From assembly GCF_004519335.1 (NCBI RefSeq), contig NZ_SOZD01000003.1:372001-436000 (forward strand): a stretch of 64,000 nucleotides of DNA, given 5' to 3'. Below the pieces are notes generated by a model. The model searched no databases. It was not told where the DNA came from and saw only the letters and a list, made by a program, of their open reading frames with translations. Both the position numbers and the translations under genes were made by a program. Below are positions 34,487-42,988 of the stretch, piece by piece; the first letter of the stretch is position 1, and every line of letters begins with the position of its first letter. The stretch is from Jiella endophytica (GTDB taxonomy: Bacteria > Pseudomonadota > Alphaproteobacteria > Rhizobiales > Rhizobiaceae).

Positions 34487-35322
34487 CGGTTCCATTGCTC
34501 GTCCTCGCCGATGTCAGCCGCCATTATCGCGGCAAGGGCGGCCTCTTTCGCACCGGCGAGGCTGTCCTCGCCGTCGACGGGGTCGATCTCGAGCTTCATC
34601 CCGGCGAAACTCTCGGCATCGTCGGCGAGAGCGGCAGCGGCAAGTCGACGCTCGGCCGCCTCGCCTCAGGCATCGAGCGGCCGAGCACCGGCAAGGTCGC
34701 CTTCCAGGGCGAGCCCTATGCGCCGATCGGCTCGCCCGCCTGGCGGCGGCAGCGACGCTCCGTCCAGGTGGTGTTCCAGAACCCCTCCCAGGCGCTCGAT
34801 CCGCGGCTGTCGATAACCGCGCAGGTCCGCGGCGCGATGGACGCCCACGGGCTGACCGGCGGAAAGGCCAGCGCGGGCAGCCCGGCGGCGATACTCGCCC
34901 GGGTCGGCCTCGAAGGCCTTGGCAGGCGCTATCCGCATCAGCTTTCCGGCGGCCAGCTGCAGCGCGCGGTGATCGCCCGGGCCCTGTCGCTGTCGCCGGA
35001 CCTCATCGTCTGCGACGAAGCGGTCAGCGCCCTCGACGTCTCGGTTCAGGCGCAGATCCTCAACCTGCTTCAGGATCTGCAGGCCGAGCTCGGCGTCGCC
35101 TACCTGTTCATTTCCCACGACCTCGGCGTCGTCCGGCATGTCAGCCACCGCATCGCGGTGATGCAGCACGGGCGGATCGTCGAGACGGGCGCGGCGGGCG
35201 ACGTCTTCGCGTCACCGCGCGACGCCTACACCCAGGCGCTGATCGCCGCGCTTCCGGCCGCGTCCCCGGCGGCACGCCGGGCCCGCGACGCCAGGCGCCG
35301 CCTCGAGCTCGCGAAGGTCTGA
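34483..35322 (+). CDS. ABC transporter ATP-binding protein, DppF/OppF type
   Basis: A 279-residue ATPase partner of DppD. Walker A GESGSGKSTLGR, Q-loop VVFQNPSQALDPR, signature LSGGQLQRAVIARAL, Walker B LIVCDEAVSALDVSVQ, switch FISHDLGVV. It is shorter than many DppF proteins, and the cysteine-rich C-terminal region is missing: it ends with an Arg-rich helix after PRDAYTQALIAALP. ATG 34483 overlaps dppD (ATGA). The permease genes do not follow directly; two phosphodiesterase genes intervene. Confidence 0.93.
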   Translation: MTVPLLVLADVSRHYRGKGGLFRTGEAVLAVDGVDLELHPGETLGIVGESGSGKSTLGRLASGIERPSTGKVAFQGEPYAPIGSPAWRRQRRSVQVVFQNPSQALDPRLSITAQVRGAMDAHGLTGGKASAGSPAAILARVGLEGLGRRYPHQLSGGQLQRAVIARALSLSPDLIVCDEAVSALDVSVQAQILNLLQDLQAELGVAYLFISHDLGVVRHVSHRIAVMQHGRIVETGAAGDVFASPRDAYTQALIAALPAASPAARRARDARRRLELAKV

Positions 35323-35324
35323 CG

Positions 35325-36077
35325 ATGTCTGAGCCCGCCGCCCCGCATTCCGTCTCGATCGTCGCCCACCGCGGTTTCTCCGCCCGCCACCGCGAAAACT
35401 CGCCGCACGCCTGGCATGCGGCGGTCGAGGCCGGCGCCGACGTCGTGGAAGTCGATATCCGCATGACCCGCGACGGCGTGCTCGTCTGCAGCCACGACGC
35501 CGATCTCAAACGCCTCGCCGGGCGTCCGGAGACGATCGCGGCAACGGACGCTGCCGAGCTTACGGGGATCGTCGTCGCCGGCGCCGCCGCGACGCCGACC
35601 CTCGAACATCTCTTCGCGACGCTGCCGGCGGAGCAGCCGATCCTCTTCGACGTCAAGGACGAGCGCTTCGAAGCCCTCGACCGGCTCGTCGCGGCAGCGG
35701 CCGCCTCGGGCCGCGACAGGCTGGTCTTCGGCCTGCACGAGATCGCCTCGGTTCGCCGCGTACGGCAGCGGACCGGCGCCGCCATCCTCGGGCTGTTGGC
35801 AAGTCCCGGAGAGGAAGACGCGTTCTTTGCCGCCGGCGGCGACATCCTTCGGCTTTGGGAGAGCGACGCCACGTCAGACCTGATCGCCGCCGTCACCCGG
35901 CGCGGACATCCGGTCTGGGTGACCACCGGCCACGGCGCGACCGGCCGCAGGGTCGGCGACTTCGACGCGCAGGCGCTTCGCCGCATGGCGGCGGACGGCG
36001 CCAGCGGCTTTCTCGTCAATGATCCCTCGGGCGCGCGCGCCGCGCTTTTTGACCAGCTGGCGGAGACGAAGGCATGA
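35325..36077 (+). CDS. Glycerophosphodiester phosphodiesterase family protein
   Basis: A 250-residue TIM-barrel GDPD. The catalytic set is visible: AHRGFSARHRENSP (HR of the general acid/base pair), EVDIRMTRDGVLVCSHD (metal ligands plus the second histidine), and DVKDE (about residue 106). No signal peptide, so it acts in the cytosol on imported phosphodiesters, releasing an alcohol and a phosphomonoester. It lies two bases after dppF and overlaps the next phosphodiesterase gene (ATGA), so it belongs to the importer operon. Confidence 0.9.
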   Translation: MSEPAAPHSVSIVAHRGFSARHRENSPHAWHAAVEAGADVVEVDIRMTRDGVLVCSHDADLKRLAGRPETIAATDAAELTGIVVAGAAATPTLEHLFATLPAEQPILFDVKDERFEALDRLVAAAAASGRDRLVFGLHEIASVRRVRQRTGAAILGLLASPGEEDAFFAAGGDILRLWESDATSDLIAAVTRRGHPVWVTTGHGATGRRVGDFDAQALRRMAADGASGFLVNDPSGARAALFDQLAETKA

Positions 36078-37501
36078 CGACCGGTTCGACCCTCCTCGTC
36101 TGCTTCGACGGGCTGCGCCGCGATCGCGCGACGCCAGAGCGCATGCCAAACCTCGCCCGCTTCATGGAGACCGGCGCCGACCTTCTAAACTCCCGCAGCG
36201 TCTTTCCGAGCGAGACGCGGGTCGCCTCGACGAGCACCGTGACCGGTTGCGCGCCCGGCGAGCATGGCCTCGTCGCCAACCAGTTCATCAACCGCGCGGT
36301 GGTGCCGGACGGCCTGTTCAACACGGCCAACCATCACAATCTTGCCCGTGCCGACGACCTCGGCCTGCTTCTCGATCGGGAAAGCCTGGGGCAGCGGCTG
36401 GCCCGGGCCGGCAAGCGTTTTGCCGTCGTCACCACCGCGACGGCCGGCGCCACCTTCATGATGAGCTACGGGGCGCAGAAGCTCGGCCAGCCGGTCTTCT
36501 CGGTGCATCAAGGCGTCGGCTCGCCGGCGCTGACAAGGGCGGCCGAGGAGCGGCTCGGCCCGGTTCCGGCCGCGGCGACGCCGAACACGGCGCAGATCGA
36601 TCACGCGACGCGGGTGCTGACCGAGATCGCCTATCCGGACCACCGGCCGGATCTTGCGATCCTTTGGATGTCCGATCCCGACATCACATCGCATGGCTTC
36701 GGCATCGACGCGCCGGAAACGATCGCCGCGCAGCGCGGCTGCGACGATGCCTTCGGCCGCATCCTCGATTGGCGTGGTTCCGGCGAGGGTCCGGAAAACA
36801 TCATGGTGATGTCCGACCACGGCCATGTCACCGGCGCGGCGAAATTCGATCTCGCCGCAGCGCTGCCGGGCTATGCCGGATCCCTCTCGCCCGGCTATTT
36901 CTCTGGCCTCTATCTGCCGGAGCCGACGCATGACACCATCGCTGTCGCGGCCGAGCGACTGGCGCAGCAGCCCTGGTGCGGCCTCGTCTTCGTCAACGTC
37001 CCCGGCGATCCGCTCGCCAGCGTGCCGGGCGCCCTGCCCGCTTCCGTCCTGGGAGGCGGCCATCCTCGATCGGCACCCGTGACCTTTACGCTACGCGCCA
37101 CCGGGAGCCCTGAATCGGCCTCGCCCGAAACATGTCTCTTCACCGGCTCCATTTCGCCGGGTGGCGGCATGCATGGCGGGCTTGCCCGCGGCGAACTCTC
37201 CACCGTGCTTGCCGGAGCCGGTCCGGCCTTCCGAAGCGGCATCCGCTCGCAAACGCCCTGCTGGCTGCCGGACATCGCGCCGACGCTGCTGACGATCCTC
37301 GGCCTCGACACCGAGGGCACCAGTGGGCGGGTGCTGCGGGAGGTGCTTGAAGGCCAGGAGAGCGAACCGCCGGCGGTATCCCGTCGCAGCCTCACCGCAA
37401 CGATTGGCGATCACCAGCAGGGCGTCGAACAGTGGCTCGTCGACGGCCGGCCGATCACCGATTTCGGCTGGTCGCGCGGGCCCGGGGAGTTTCCGGCATG
37501 A
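36074..37501 (+). CDS. Alkaline phosphatase-superfamily phosphodiesterase (type I/NPP-like)
   Basis: A 475-residue enzyme of the nucleotide pyrophosphatase/phosphodiesterase branch. Metal site 1 aspartate lies in LVCFDGLRRD, the nucleophile region is VFPSETRVASTSTVTG with GEHGL after it, further ligands are in DPDITSHGFG, MSDHGHVTG and the late GGGMHGG. There is no signal peptide or membrane anchor, unusual for NPPs, which often act outside the cytoplasm. Its gene overlaps both the GDPD gene and the first permease gene, so the phosphodiesterase pair is built into the transporter operon. Substrate probably a phosphodiester or phosphonate ester brought in by the importer. Confidence 0.83.
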   Translation: MTTGSTLLVCFDGLRRDRATPERMPNLARFMETGADLLNSRSVFPSETRVASTSTVTGCAPGEHGLVANQFINRAVVPDGLFNTANHHNLARADDLGLLLDRESLGQRLARAGKRFAVVTTATAGATFMMSYGAQKLGQPVFSVHQGVGSPALTRAAEERLGPVPAAATPNTAQIDHATRVLTEIAYPDHRPDLAILWMSDPDITSHGFGIDAPETIAAQRGCDDAFGRILDWRGSGEGPENIMVMSDHGHVTGAAKFDLAAALPGYAGSLSPGYFSGLYLPEPTHDTIAVAAERLAQQPWCGLVFVNVPGDPLASVPGALPASVLGGGHPRSAPVTFTLRATGSPESASPETCLFTGSISPGGGMHGGLARGELSTVLAGAGPAFRSGIRSQTPCWLPDIAPTLLTILGLDTEGTSGRVLREVLEGQESEPPAVSRRSLTATIGDHQQGVEQWLVDGRPITDFGWSRGPGEFPA

Positions 37502-38436
37502 GCCTGCGCTTCATCCTCGGCAAGCTGCTGCGCGCTTTCCTGACGCTGCTTCTCGCCGTCACATTCGTCTTTATTGTCCTGCGCATGTCGGGCGATCCGG
37601 TGAGCCAGATGCTGCCGGACGACACGCCGGCTTCCGTGGTTGCCGCCTATCGGCAGATGTGGGGGCTCGACCGGCCGCTGCCGGAGCAATATGCGCGCTA
37701 TGTCGCCGGAATCCTGCATGGCGACTTCGGCTTTTCCTTCCGCGACAACCGTCCGGCGCTGGATGTCGTTCTCGAGCGGGTGCCGCTGTCCCTCGAACTC
37801 GGCCTGACGGCCCTCGCTCTGACGATCGTGCTCGGCATCGGCGGCGGCATCCTCGCGGCGCTGAAGCGCGGCACGTCGGTCGACCACGCCACCATGGCCT
37901 TCACCATCATGGGCCACTCGATGCCGAACTTCTTTCTCGGCATCCTTCTGATCCTCGCCTTCGCCATGACCTGGCGGATCCTGCCGAGTTCGGGGACGGG
38001 AAGCTGGCGACACCTGGTCATGCCGGCGGTGACGCTCGGGACCAGCTATGCCGCGACGGTCGCCCGCTTCACCCGCTCCTCGCTCCTCGAAGTCCTGCAC
38101 CAGCCCTTCATGCGCACCGCCCGCGCCAAGGGCGTGCCGTTTCGCCGGCGCATCCTCGGCCATGCCCTGCCGAATGCCGGGATCCCCATCGTCACGGTGG
38201 TCGGCCTGAGGCTCGGTGCGCTGATCGGCGCCGCCGTCGTGGTCGAGCCGGTCTTCGCCTGGCCGGGCGTCGGCCAGCTGCTGGTCAGCGCCGTCGCCTT
38301 CCGGGACCTCGCCATCGTCCAGACGATCGTGCTGCTGATCGCCTTCACCATGGTCGTCGTCAACTTCCTGGTCGACCTCACCTATGGCTGGCTCGATCCG
38401 CGGATCGGCATGGTTTCCGGCGAGGCCGCGGCATGA
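37498..38436 (+). CDS. ABC transporter permease, DppB/OppB type
   Basis: A 312-residue permease with an N-terminal span (ILGKLLRAFLTLLLAVTFVFIVL), a periplasmic loop with the DppB hallmark YGLDRPLP-like WGLDRPLPEQYARY, five further spans and the coupling loop around FMRTARAKGVPFRRRILGHALPNA. It starts within the phosphodiesterase stop (ATGA) and ends within the next permease start. It forms a heterodimeric channel with the DppC-type partner. Confidence 0.94.
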   Translation: MSLRFILGKLLRAFLTLLLAVTFVFIVLRMSGDPVSQMLPDDTPASVVAAYRQMWGLDRPLPEQYARYVAGILHGDFGFSFRDNRPALDVVLERVPLSLELGLTALALTIVLGIGGGILAALKRGTSVDHATMAFTIMGHSMPNFFLGILLILAFAMTWRILPSSGTGSWRHLVMPAVTLGTSYAATVARFTRSSLLEVLHQPFMRTARAKGVPFRRRILGHALPNAGIPIVTVVGLRLGALIGAAVVVEPVFAWPGVGQLLVSAVAFRDLAIVQTIVLLIAFTMVVVNFLVDLTYGWLDPRIGMVSGEAAA

Positions 38437-39326
38437 GTGCGACCCCGGCCGACACCGTTTCTCCCGCCGATGCCGATGCGCAGCGTCGCTTCCGACGCCT
38501 GCCGGTCGTCATCGTCCTCTGCGCGGCCTGGCTTCTCCTCTGCGCCGTTCTCGCCATCGGCGCCGACTGGATCGCGCCCTATGGCTATGCCGAGCAGAGC
38601 CTGCTCCACCGGTTGCAGCCGCCGGCCTTTCTCGGCGGCGATCCGGCCTATCTCCTCGGCACCGACGGGCTCGGCCGGGACGTCCTCTCGCGGCTGATCT
38701 TCGCGATGCGGGCCAGCATCCTGATCGCCTTCTGCGGCACGTTGATCGGTTCGACCATCGGCACCGTGCTCGGCTTCCTGGCCGCGCATTTCCGCGGCTG
38801 GGTCGAAGACGCGATCATGCTGATGGTCGACTTCCAGGCCGCGATGCCGTTCCTGATCATCGCGCTGGCGATCCTCGCCTTCTTCGGCAACTCGTTCGGG
38901 CTGTTCCTCGTCGTCGTCGGCTTTCATGGCTGGGAGGTCTATGCCCGGCTCACCCGCGGCCTCGTGCTGCAGGCGAACGCGAAGGGCTATGCCTTCGCGA
39001 TCCGCACCCTCGGCGTCCATCCGCTACGGATCTATGTCCGCCACGTCCTGCCGAACATTCTGAGTGTCCTCGTCGTGCAGGTGACGCTGAACTTTCCCGA
39101 GATCATCCTGCTCGAGACCTCGCTGAGCTTTCTCGGGCTCGGCGTCCAGCCGCCGCAGACCAGCCTCGGCCTGATGCTCGGCGAGGGCCGCAACTACATC
39201 GCCACGGCCTGGTGGATGGCGATTCCGGCCGGCATCGCGATCTTCCTGACGACGCTTTCGGTCAGCCTCATCGGCGACTGGCTGCGCGACCGGCTCGATC
39301 CGACGCTGCGACCGGCCGAGCAGTAG
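38433..39326 (+). CDS. ABC transporter permease, DppC/OppC type
   Basis: A 297-residue permease. The DppC hallmark LLGTDGLGRDVLSRLIFAMR is at about residue 75, followed by membrane spans and the coupling loop AIRTLGVHPLRIYVRHVLPNI and LSFLGLGVQPPQTSLG. It ends the plus-strand operon that starts at 29047; the converging DUF1989 operon ends 66 bases later. No clear terminator stem was seen in that gap. Confidence 0.94.
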   Translation: MSATPADTVSPADADAQRRFRRLPVVIVLCAAWLLLCAVLAIGADWIAPYGYAEQSLLHRLQPPAFLGGDPAYLLGTDGLGRDVLSRLIFAMRASILIAFCGTLIGSTIGTVLGFLAAHFRGWVEDAIMLMVDFQAAMPFLIIALAILAFFGNSFGLFLVVVGFHGWEVYARLTRGLVLQANAKGYAFAIRTLGVHPLRIYVRHVLPNILSVLVVQVTLNFPEIILLETSLSFLGLGVQPPQTSLGLMLGEGRNYIATAWWMAIPAGIAIFLTTLSVSLIGDWLRDRLDPTLRPAEQ

Positions 39327-39392
39327 TCGCAAATTCGAAAAAACACAGATCGAGGCGTTGACGATCGCGCCTTCCTCCGAGGGCTGCGACCT

Positions 39393-40076
39393 CTATGGCC
39401 GCCAGGTCGGGCGCGCGAGGATCTGCGCAAAACCGTCTTCGAGGATGCGGTAGTGCGCATCGACCGGTTCGTTCGCCGCGCCTCCCTGGATCGGCACGAT
39501 GTCCTGCGGACAGGCTGACAAAGCGACGATGCAGTCCATCTCGGCGCGAAGGGTAATCGCGTCGCCCGGCCGGCAGGGCGTCGGCAGGGTCGCCAGGCTG
39601 TGGCCGTCCGCCTGGACCTTGATGTTCATGAAGACGTTGAAGGAAGCAAGGATCGGCGGCACGTCCGCAAAGCCGAGATCCGCCATCGCCTCGCGCATGT
39701 TGTCGACGCAGTTGCGGTGGTCCTTCTCGACGCCGAGCAGGCGATAGCGCTCGCAGTCGCAGGCGGCCATGATGGTGTCGTGGATGCCCGGCGAGGTGTC
39801 GGCGACGACGGTGAGGATCGGCCGCCGCCGGGTGGTGACGAATGTGTCGCCGACCTGCGGAATGAAGCTCTGGTTCCAGACCCGGCTCGCCTCCATCGAC
39901 ATGTATTCGCGAAGATCGTCGGCAGCGAAGGCCCAGCAGTCGACCACCTGGGTGCCATGGGTGTTGACGATCTCGACCGATTGGCCGCGGCGCAGATGCA
40001 GCGCAGCGCCGTGGCGGGCGGGAATCGTCTCAAGCGGGCCGTTGGCGGTCATCGTGGTCTCCAGGGCGGCTGTCAT
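39393..40076 (-). CDS. DUF1989 protein (urea carboxylase-associated / carboxyguanidine deiminase family), paralogue 4
   Basis: A 227-residue DUF1989 protein, last gene of the ten-gene operon. The conserved cysteines are C106 (ACDCERY), C123 (HRNCVDN) and C189 (ACPQDIVPI), the candidate metal site of the family. Other shared blocks are EIVNTHGTQVVDCWAF and REYMSMEASR. The family includes CgdA and CgdB, the two subunits that deiminate carboxyguanidine in guanidine-using bacteria. No urea or guanidine carboxylase or allophanate hydrolase is in the window, so the substrate here may differ. This copy is most similar in layout to paralogue 1. Confidence 0.86.
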   Translation of the reverse strand: MTAALETTMTANGPLETIPARHGAALHLRRGQSVEIVNTHGTQVVDCWAFAADDLREYMSMEASRVWNQSFIPQVGDTFVTTRRRPILTVVADTSPGIHDTIMAACDCERYRLLGVEKDHRNCVDNMREAMADLGFADVPPILASFNVFMNIKVQADGHSLATLPTPCRPGDAITLRAEMDCIVALSACPQDIVPIQGGAANEPVDAHYRILEDGFAQILARPTWRP

Positions 40077-40101
40077 CGGACAGGCCGGCAGGGATGAAGT
40101 T

Positions 40102-40734
40102 TCAGGGGATCAGCCGGTTGTCGACCCGGACCCGGATGGCGCCCTCGCCGGTGTCGATGCCGAGACCCGAAGGCGTGTTGGTGACGACGACGCACATGTC
40201 CATCACCACCCGGCAGGTGACCGAGCGCCCGGGCGCCGGCGGCGCGGCGGCGGGGACGAGACGGCCGTCCCGCTCGACACCGACATTCAGGAAGAGGTTC
40301 ACCGGATCGGGAAATTTCGGGGCGTTAAGACCGGCATGGCGAACCGCGGCCCTGAGCGCCTCGTGACCGCTGGCAGTGTCGTTTGGCAGCGAGGCGAGAT
40401 CGCCGGGCAGCGAGGCGGGGATGAGAAGGTCGTGCCCGCCGGCCCGGTCGCGGCCGAGCACCATCATCGCCCGGCGCCGGTTGCTGACGAGCCGCATGCC
40501 AAGGCCGAGACGGTAGCTGTTGCTGAAGACGCGGGTGTGGTGGGGCGAGAGGAACTCGGTCATGTCCGCCCGGGAAAACGCATAGAGCTGAGCGGTGCGA
40601 TCGCCGCAGGGATCCTCGACGGTGAGAAGCTGGCCGGTGGCGATCTCGACGACCGCAAAGCCGCCGAACGGCGCCTCGGCCAGGGTTTCGGGCGGCAGCG
40701 GCCCCGCCTCGGGCGTCGTCATCATCAGCGGCAT
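40102..40734 (-). CDS. DUF1989 family protein lacking the conserved cysteines, paralogue 3
   Basis: A 210-residue member recognisable by fold blocks: EFLSPHHTRVFSNSYRLG, RLVSNRRRAMMVL, DPVNLFLNVGV and the C-terminal CRVVMDM. At the three metal-type positions it has Ser (PASLPGD, about 108), no cysteine in PNDTASGHEALRAAV, and TNTPSGL instead of ACPQD. It therefore cannot bind metal as its neighbours presumably do, and may be a structural or substrate-gating subunit paired with an intact paralogue. The reading frame is intact with normal codon use and a one-base overlap with paralogue 2, so it is not a decaying gene. Confidence 0.78.
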   Translation of the reverse strand: MPLMMTTPEAGPLPPETLAEAPFGGFAVVEIATGQLLTVEDPCGDRTAQLYAFSRADMTEFLSPHHTRVFSNSYRLGLGMRLVSNRRRAMMVLGRDRAGGHDLLIPASLPGDLASLPNDTASGHEALRAAVRHAGLNAPKFPDPVNLFLNVGVERDGRLVPAAAPPAPGRSVTCRVVMDMCVVVTNTPSGLGIDTGEGAIRVRVDNRLIP

Positions 40735-41393
40735 CAGGCTCCCTTTCCCTCAAGATCATCCGAGACGACGATCCTGATGTCGCCGACCTCGAGGCCGTTG
40801 CCGGGGATAATGTCCTGCGGACAGGGCGAGACCGCCACGATCACGTCGATCAGGGCTTTCAGGACGATATGGTCGCCGGGACGGCTGGTCGGATCGGTGA
40901 CGCTCATCCGGCCCTCGACCGTGACCGGCCCATATTGGAAGAAGTTGTAGGGCTCGGGCACGGCGAGCCGGTCAATGCCGTGGGCCTCGAGCGCGCCATG
41001 CATGTTATCGAGACAGTTGCGATGGCCAGGCACGCCGAAATCGACGGCATAGCGCGTCGGATCGCAGGCTGGGACATTGGAATCGTGCTGGCCGACGGTG
41101 TCGGCAACGACCGTGAACATCGGCTGGCCGCGATTGCTCATCAGATGATCGCCGACGGCGAAGAACAGCGACAGGTTTTGCCGCCGCGTGTGGCCCGGCG
41201 ACAGGACTTCCGCGTGGTCGTCCCGGTTCAGCGCAACGAAGTCGCAGGCCTGGCGCCCCATGACGTCGACGATGGTGACGTGTTGCCCGGCCTTCGCCTC
41301 GAAGCCGAAACCGAAGCCACCGGGGACGACATGATCGAGCGCGACGGCCCGGAACTCCGGCAGCGGTGCCGCGGTAGCAGCCGGCGCGCTCAT
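40734..41393 (-). CDS. DUF1989 family protein, paralogue 2
   Basis: A 219-residue DUF1989 protein with the three cysteines C110 (PACDPTRY), C127 (HRNCLDN) and C191 (PCPQDIIPGNG). It differs from paralogues 1 and 4 in its N-terminal half (AGQHVTIVDVMGRQACDFVAL, LSPGHTRRQNLSLF), the layout of the second subunit type in paired DUF1989 systems. Its start overlaps the stop of paralogue 1 by four bases and its stop overlaps paralogue 3 by one, so translation of all is coupled. Probable cytosolic metal-dependent enzyme subunit. Confidence 0.86.
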   Translation of the reverse strand: MSAPAATAAPLPEFRAVALDHVVPGGFGFGFEAKAGQHVTIVDVMGRQACDFVALNRDDHAEVLSPGHTRRQNLSLFFAVGDHLMSNRGQPMFTVVADTVGQHDSNVPACDPTRYAVDFGVPGHRNCLDNMHGALEAHGIDRLAVPEPYNFFQYGPVTVEGRMSVTDPTSRPGDHIVLKALIDVIVAVSPCPQDIIPGNGLEVGDIRIVVSDDLEGKGA

Positions 41394-41989
41394 GGCTCCA
41401 CCACGAAATGCGCCTCGGTGGGCAGATGGCCGACGCCGTTGATCGGCAGGATGTCCTGCGGGCAGGCGCTGAAGGCGATCACGAGGTCCATTTCCGCCTT
41501 CAGCCTGACGAAGCTGCCCGGCGTCGACACCGGCGCCTCGAAGGAGACCGAGCGATCCGGGTGAACCGGGATGTTCATGAACAGATTGAGCGGGCTCGGG
41601 GTTTCCGGCGCTTCGAGCCCGATCTCGCGCATCGCGGCGTGGAGGTTGTCCTCGCAATTGTCGTGATGGCCCTCGACGCCGAGAAAGGCGTAGCGATGCC
41701 GGTCGCAGGCGGCGATGATGGTATCGTGGATGCCGCCGGACGTATCCTCGACCAAGGTGAGGATCGGCCGCCGCCGGTTGGTGCGCAGGATGTCGCCGAC
41801 GACCGGGATGATCTTCAGCATATGCGCCCGGCTGTGCTCCATTGACATGAATTCGGTGAGGTCCTCGGCGTTGAAGGCCCAGGTATCGATCACCTGCTCG
41901 CCATGGGTGTTAATCACCCTGACGGTTTCGCCTTTGGCGACGCGATGGGCCTTGCCCCGCCGGGCGGGGATGGTCAAAGGCTGCGACAT
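41390..41989 (-). CDS. DUF1989 family protein, paralogue 1
   Basis: A 199-residue DUF1989 protein, the most compact of the four. Conserved cysteines are C95 (AACDRHRY), C112 (HHDNCEDN) and C176 (SACPQDILPING). EFMSMEHSRAHM and NRRRPILTLVEDT are the other family blocks. It follows the first-listed ureohydrolase by 27 bases. In known guanidine pathways DUF1989 proteins act as a heterodimeric carboxyguanidine deiminase; here the neighbour enzymes are ureohydrolases, so a role on a guanidino-derived product is the working inference. Confidence 0.87.
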   Translation of the reverse strand: MSQPLTIPARRGKAHRVAKGETVRVINTHGEQVIDTWAFNAEDLTEFMSMEHSRAHMLKIIPVVGDILRTNRRRPILTLVEDTSGGIHDTIIAACDRHRYAFLGVEGHHDNCEDNLHAAMREIGLEAPETPSPLNLFMNIPVHPDRSVSFEAPVSTPGSFVRLKAEMDLVIAFSACPQDILPINGVGHLPTEAHFVVEP

Positions 41990-42016
41990 GCTGCTTCCTT
42001 CCTGAAGATGGCGCCG

Positions 42017-42964
42017 TCAGGCGGCGATTGCCGCTTTCCAGCGCGGCTGGGCACAGATCTCGCCGAGAAAGCCGAGGACGATGGTGGCGGCGAGGTAGGC
42101 CGTCGCGCCGGTGCCGACGTCGAGGGCGGGATTGACCTCGACGAGGTCGAAGCCGACGACTTCGCAGCGCTCGGCGACCGCCTTCAGCGCGTCGCGAAGC
42201 TCGCCATAGAGAAAGCCGTCCGGCTCGCCCGAGACGCAACCCGGCACCAGCGAGATGTCAAGCGCATCGATGTCGATCGAGACATAGACCGGCGCCCCAT
42301 CCGGCACGAGCCCGGCGATCCCCTCGGCGCCGAGCATCCGCGCCTCCGGCATGGCGACGACACGGTTGCCGCCGGCTTCGATCGCCGCATGGTCGCGGCC
42401 GTCGCTGCGCAGCGAGCGGATCCCCACCTGGGTCAGGCTGAGCGCGGTGTCCATCGCCGCCATGTGGCGGAAGGCATGGCCATTGGTGTAGCGCAGGCCG
42501 TTCGCTTCCGGCGCATAGTCCATATGGGCGTCGAAATGCAGGATATGCACCTTGCGATCGAAGGCGCGGAAGATCGGATAGGCGATCGAATGATCGCCGC
42601 CGAGCCCGACCGGCATCGCTCCGCGGTCCAGGATGCCGCGCACCGTGGCGGTGATGTTGTCGAAGGTCCTTTCGACATTGGTCGGGGCGATGTCGACGTC
42701 GCCGACATCGGCGATCAGGCCCCGTTCGCGCTCCTCGACGAGGAACTGCCGCCGCGTCGCCGGATCGTAGAGCCCGCCGCAAAAGCGCAAGGAATGCTCA
42801 CGGATCGCCCGCGGCCCCATGCGGCTGCCCGGATAGAATGGCGAGCCCTCGTCGAAGGGAACGCCATAGACGCCGATCTTCGCATCGAGTTTCGACAGGT
42901 CTTCGCAGATCGGTGCCCTGAGGAAGGACGGAATCCCGACATAGGGGCGATCGATTCGGGCCAT
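42017..42964 (-). CDS. Ureohydrolase (agmatinase/arginase family) A
   Basis: A 315-residue binuclear-metal ureohydrolase. Ligands are visible at H125 (GGDHSIAYP), D145, H147 and D149 (FDAHMDYAP) and D231 and D233 (SIDIDALD), with the glutamate in VEVNP near 276. Such enzymes release urea (or guanidine-derived products) from guanidino compounds such as agmatine, guanidinobutyrate or guanidine. The start ATG 42964 has AAAGGAG seven bases before it; an upstream TTG seven codons earlier would bury that site. It is the sixth gene of the operon, between the ATPase gene and the DUF1989 quartet. Confidence 0.91.
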   Translation of the reverse strand: MARIDRPYVGIPSFLRAPICEDLSKLDAKIGVYGVPFDEGSPFYPGSRMGPRAIREHSLRFCGGLYDPATRRQFLVEERERGLIADVGDVDIAPTNVERTFDNITATVRGILDRGAMPVGLGGDHSIAYPIFRAFDRKVHILHFDAHMDYAPEANGLRYTNGHAFRHMAAMDTALSLTQVGIRSLRSDGRDHAAIEAGGNRVVAMPEARMLGAEGIAGLVPDGAPVYVSIDIDALDISLVPGCVSGEPDGFLYGELRDALKAVAERCEVVGFDLVEVNPALDVGTGATAYLAATIVLGFLGEICAQPRWKAAIAA

Positions 42965-42988
42965 TGCGGCATCTCCTTTGATCAAGGT

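Noticed and set aside
37323-39326. Long frame suggesting a DppC permease with a large N-terminal extension
   Set aside because: The extension overlaps the phosphodiesterase and DppB genes in another frame; the true start is ATG 38433.
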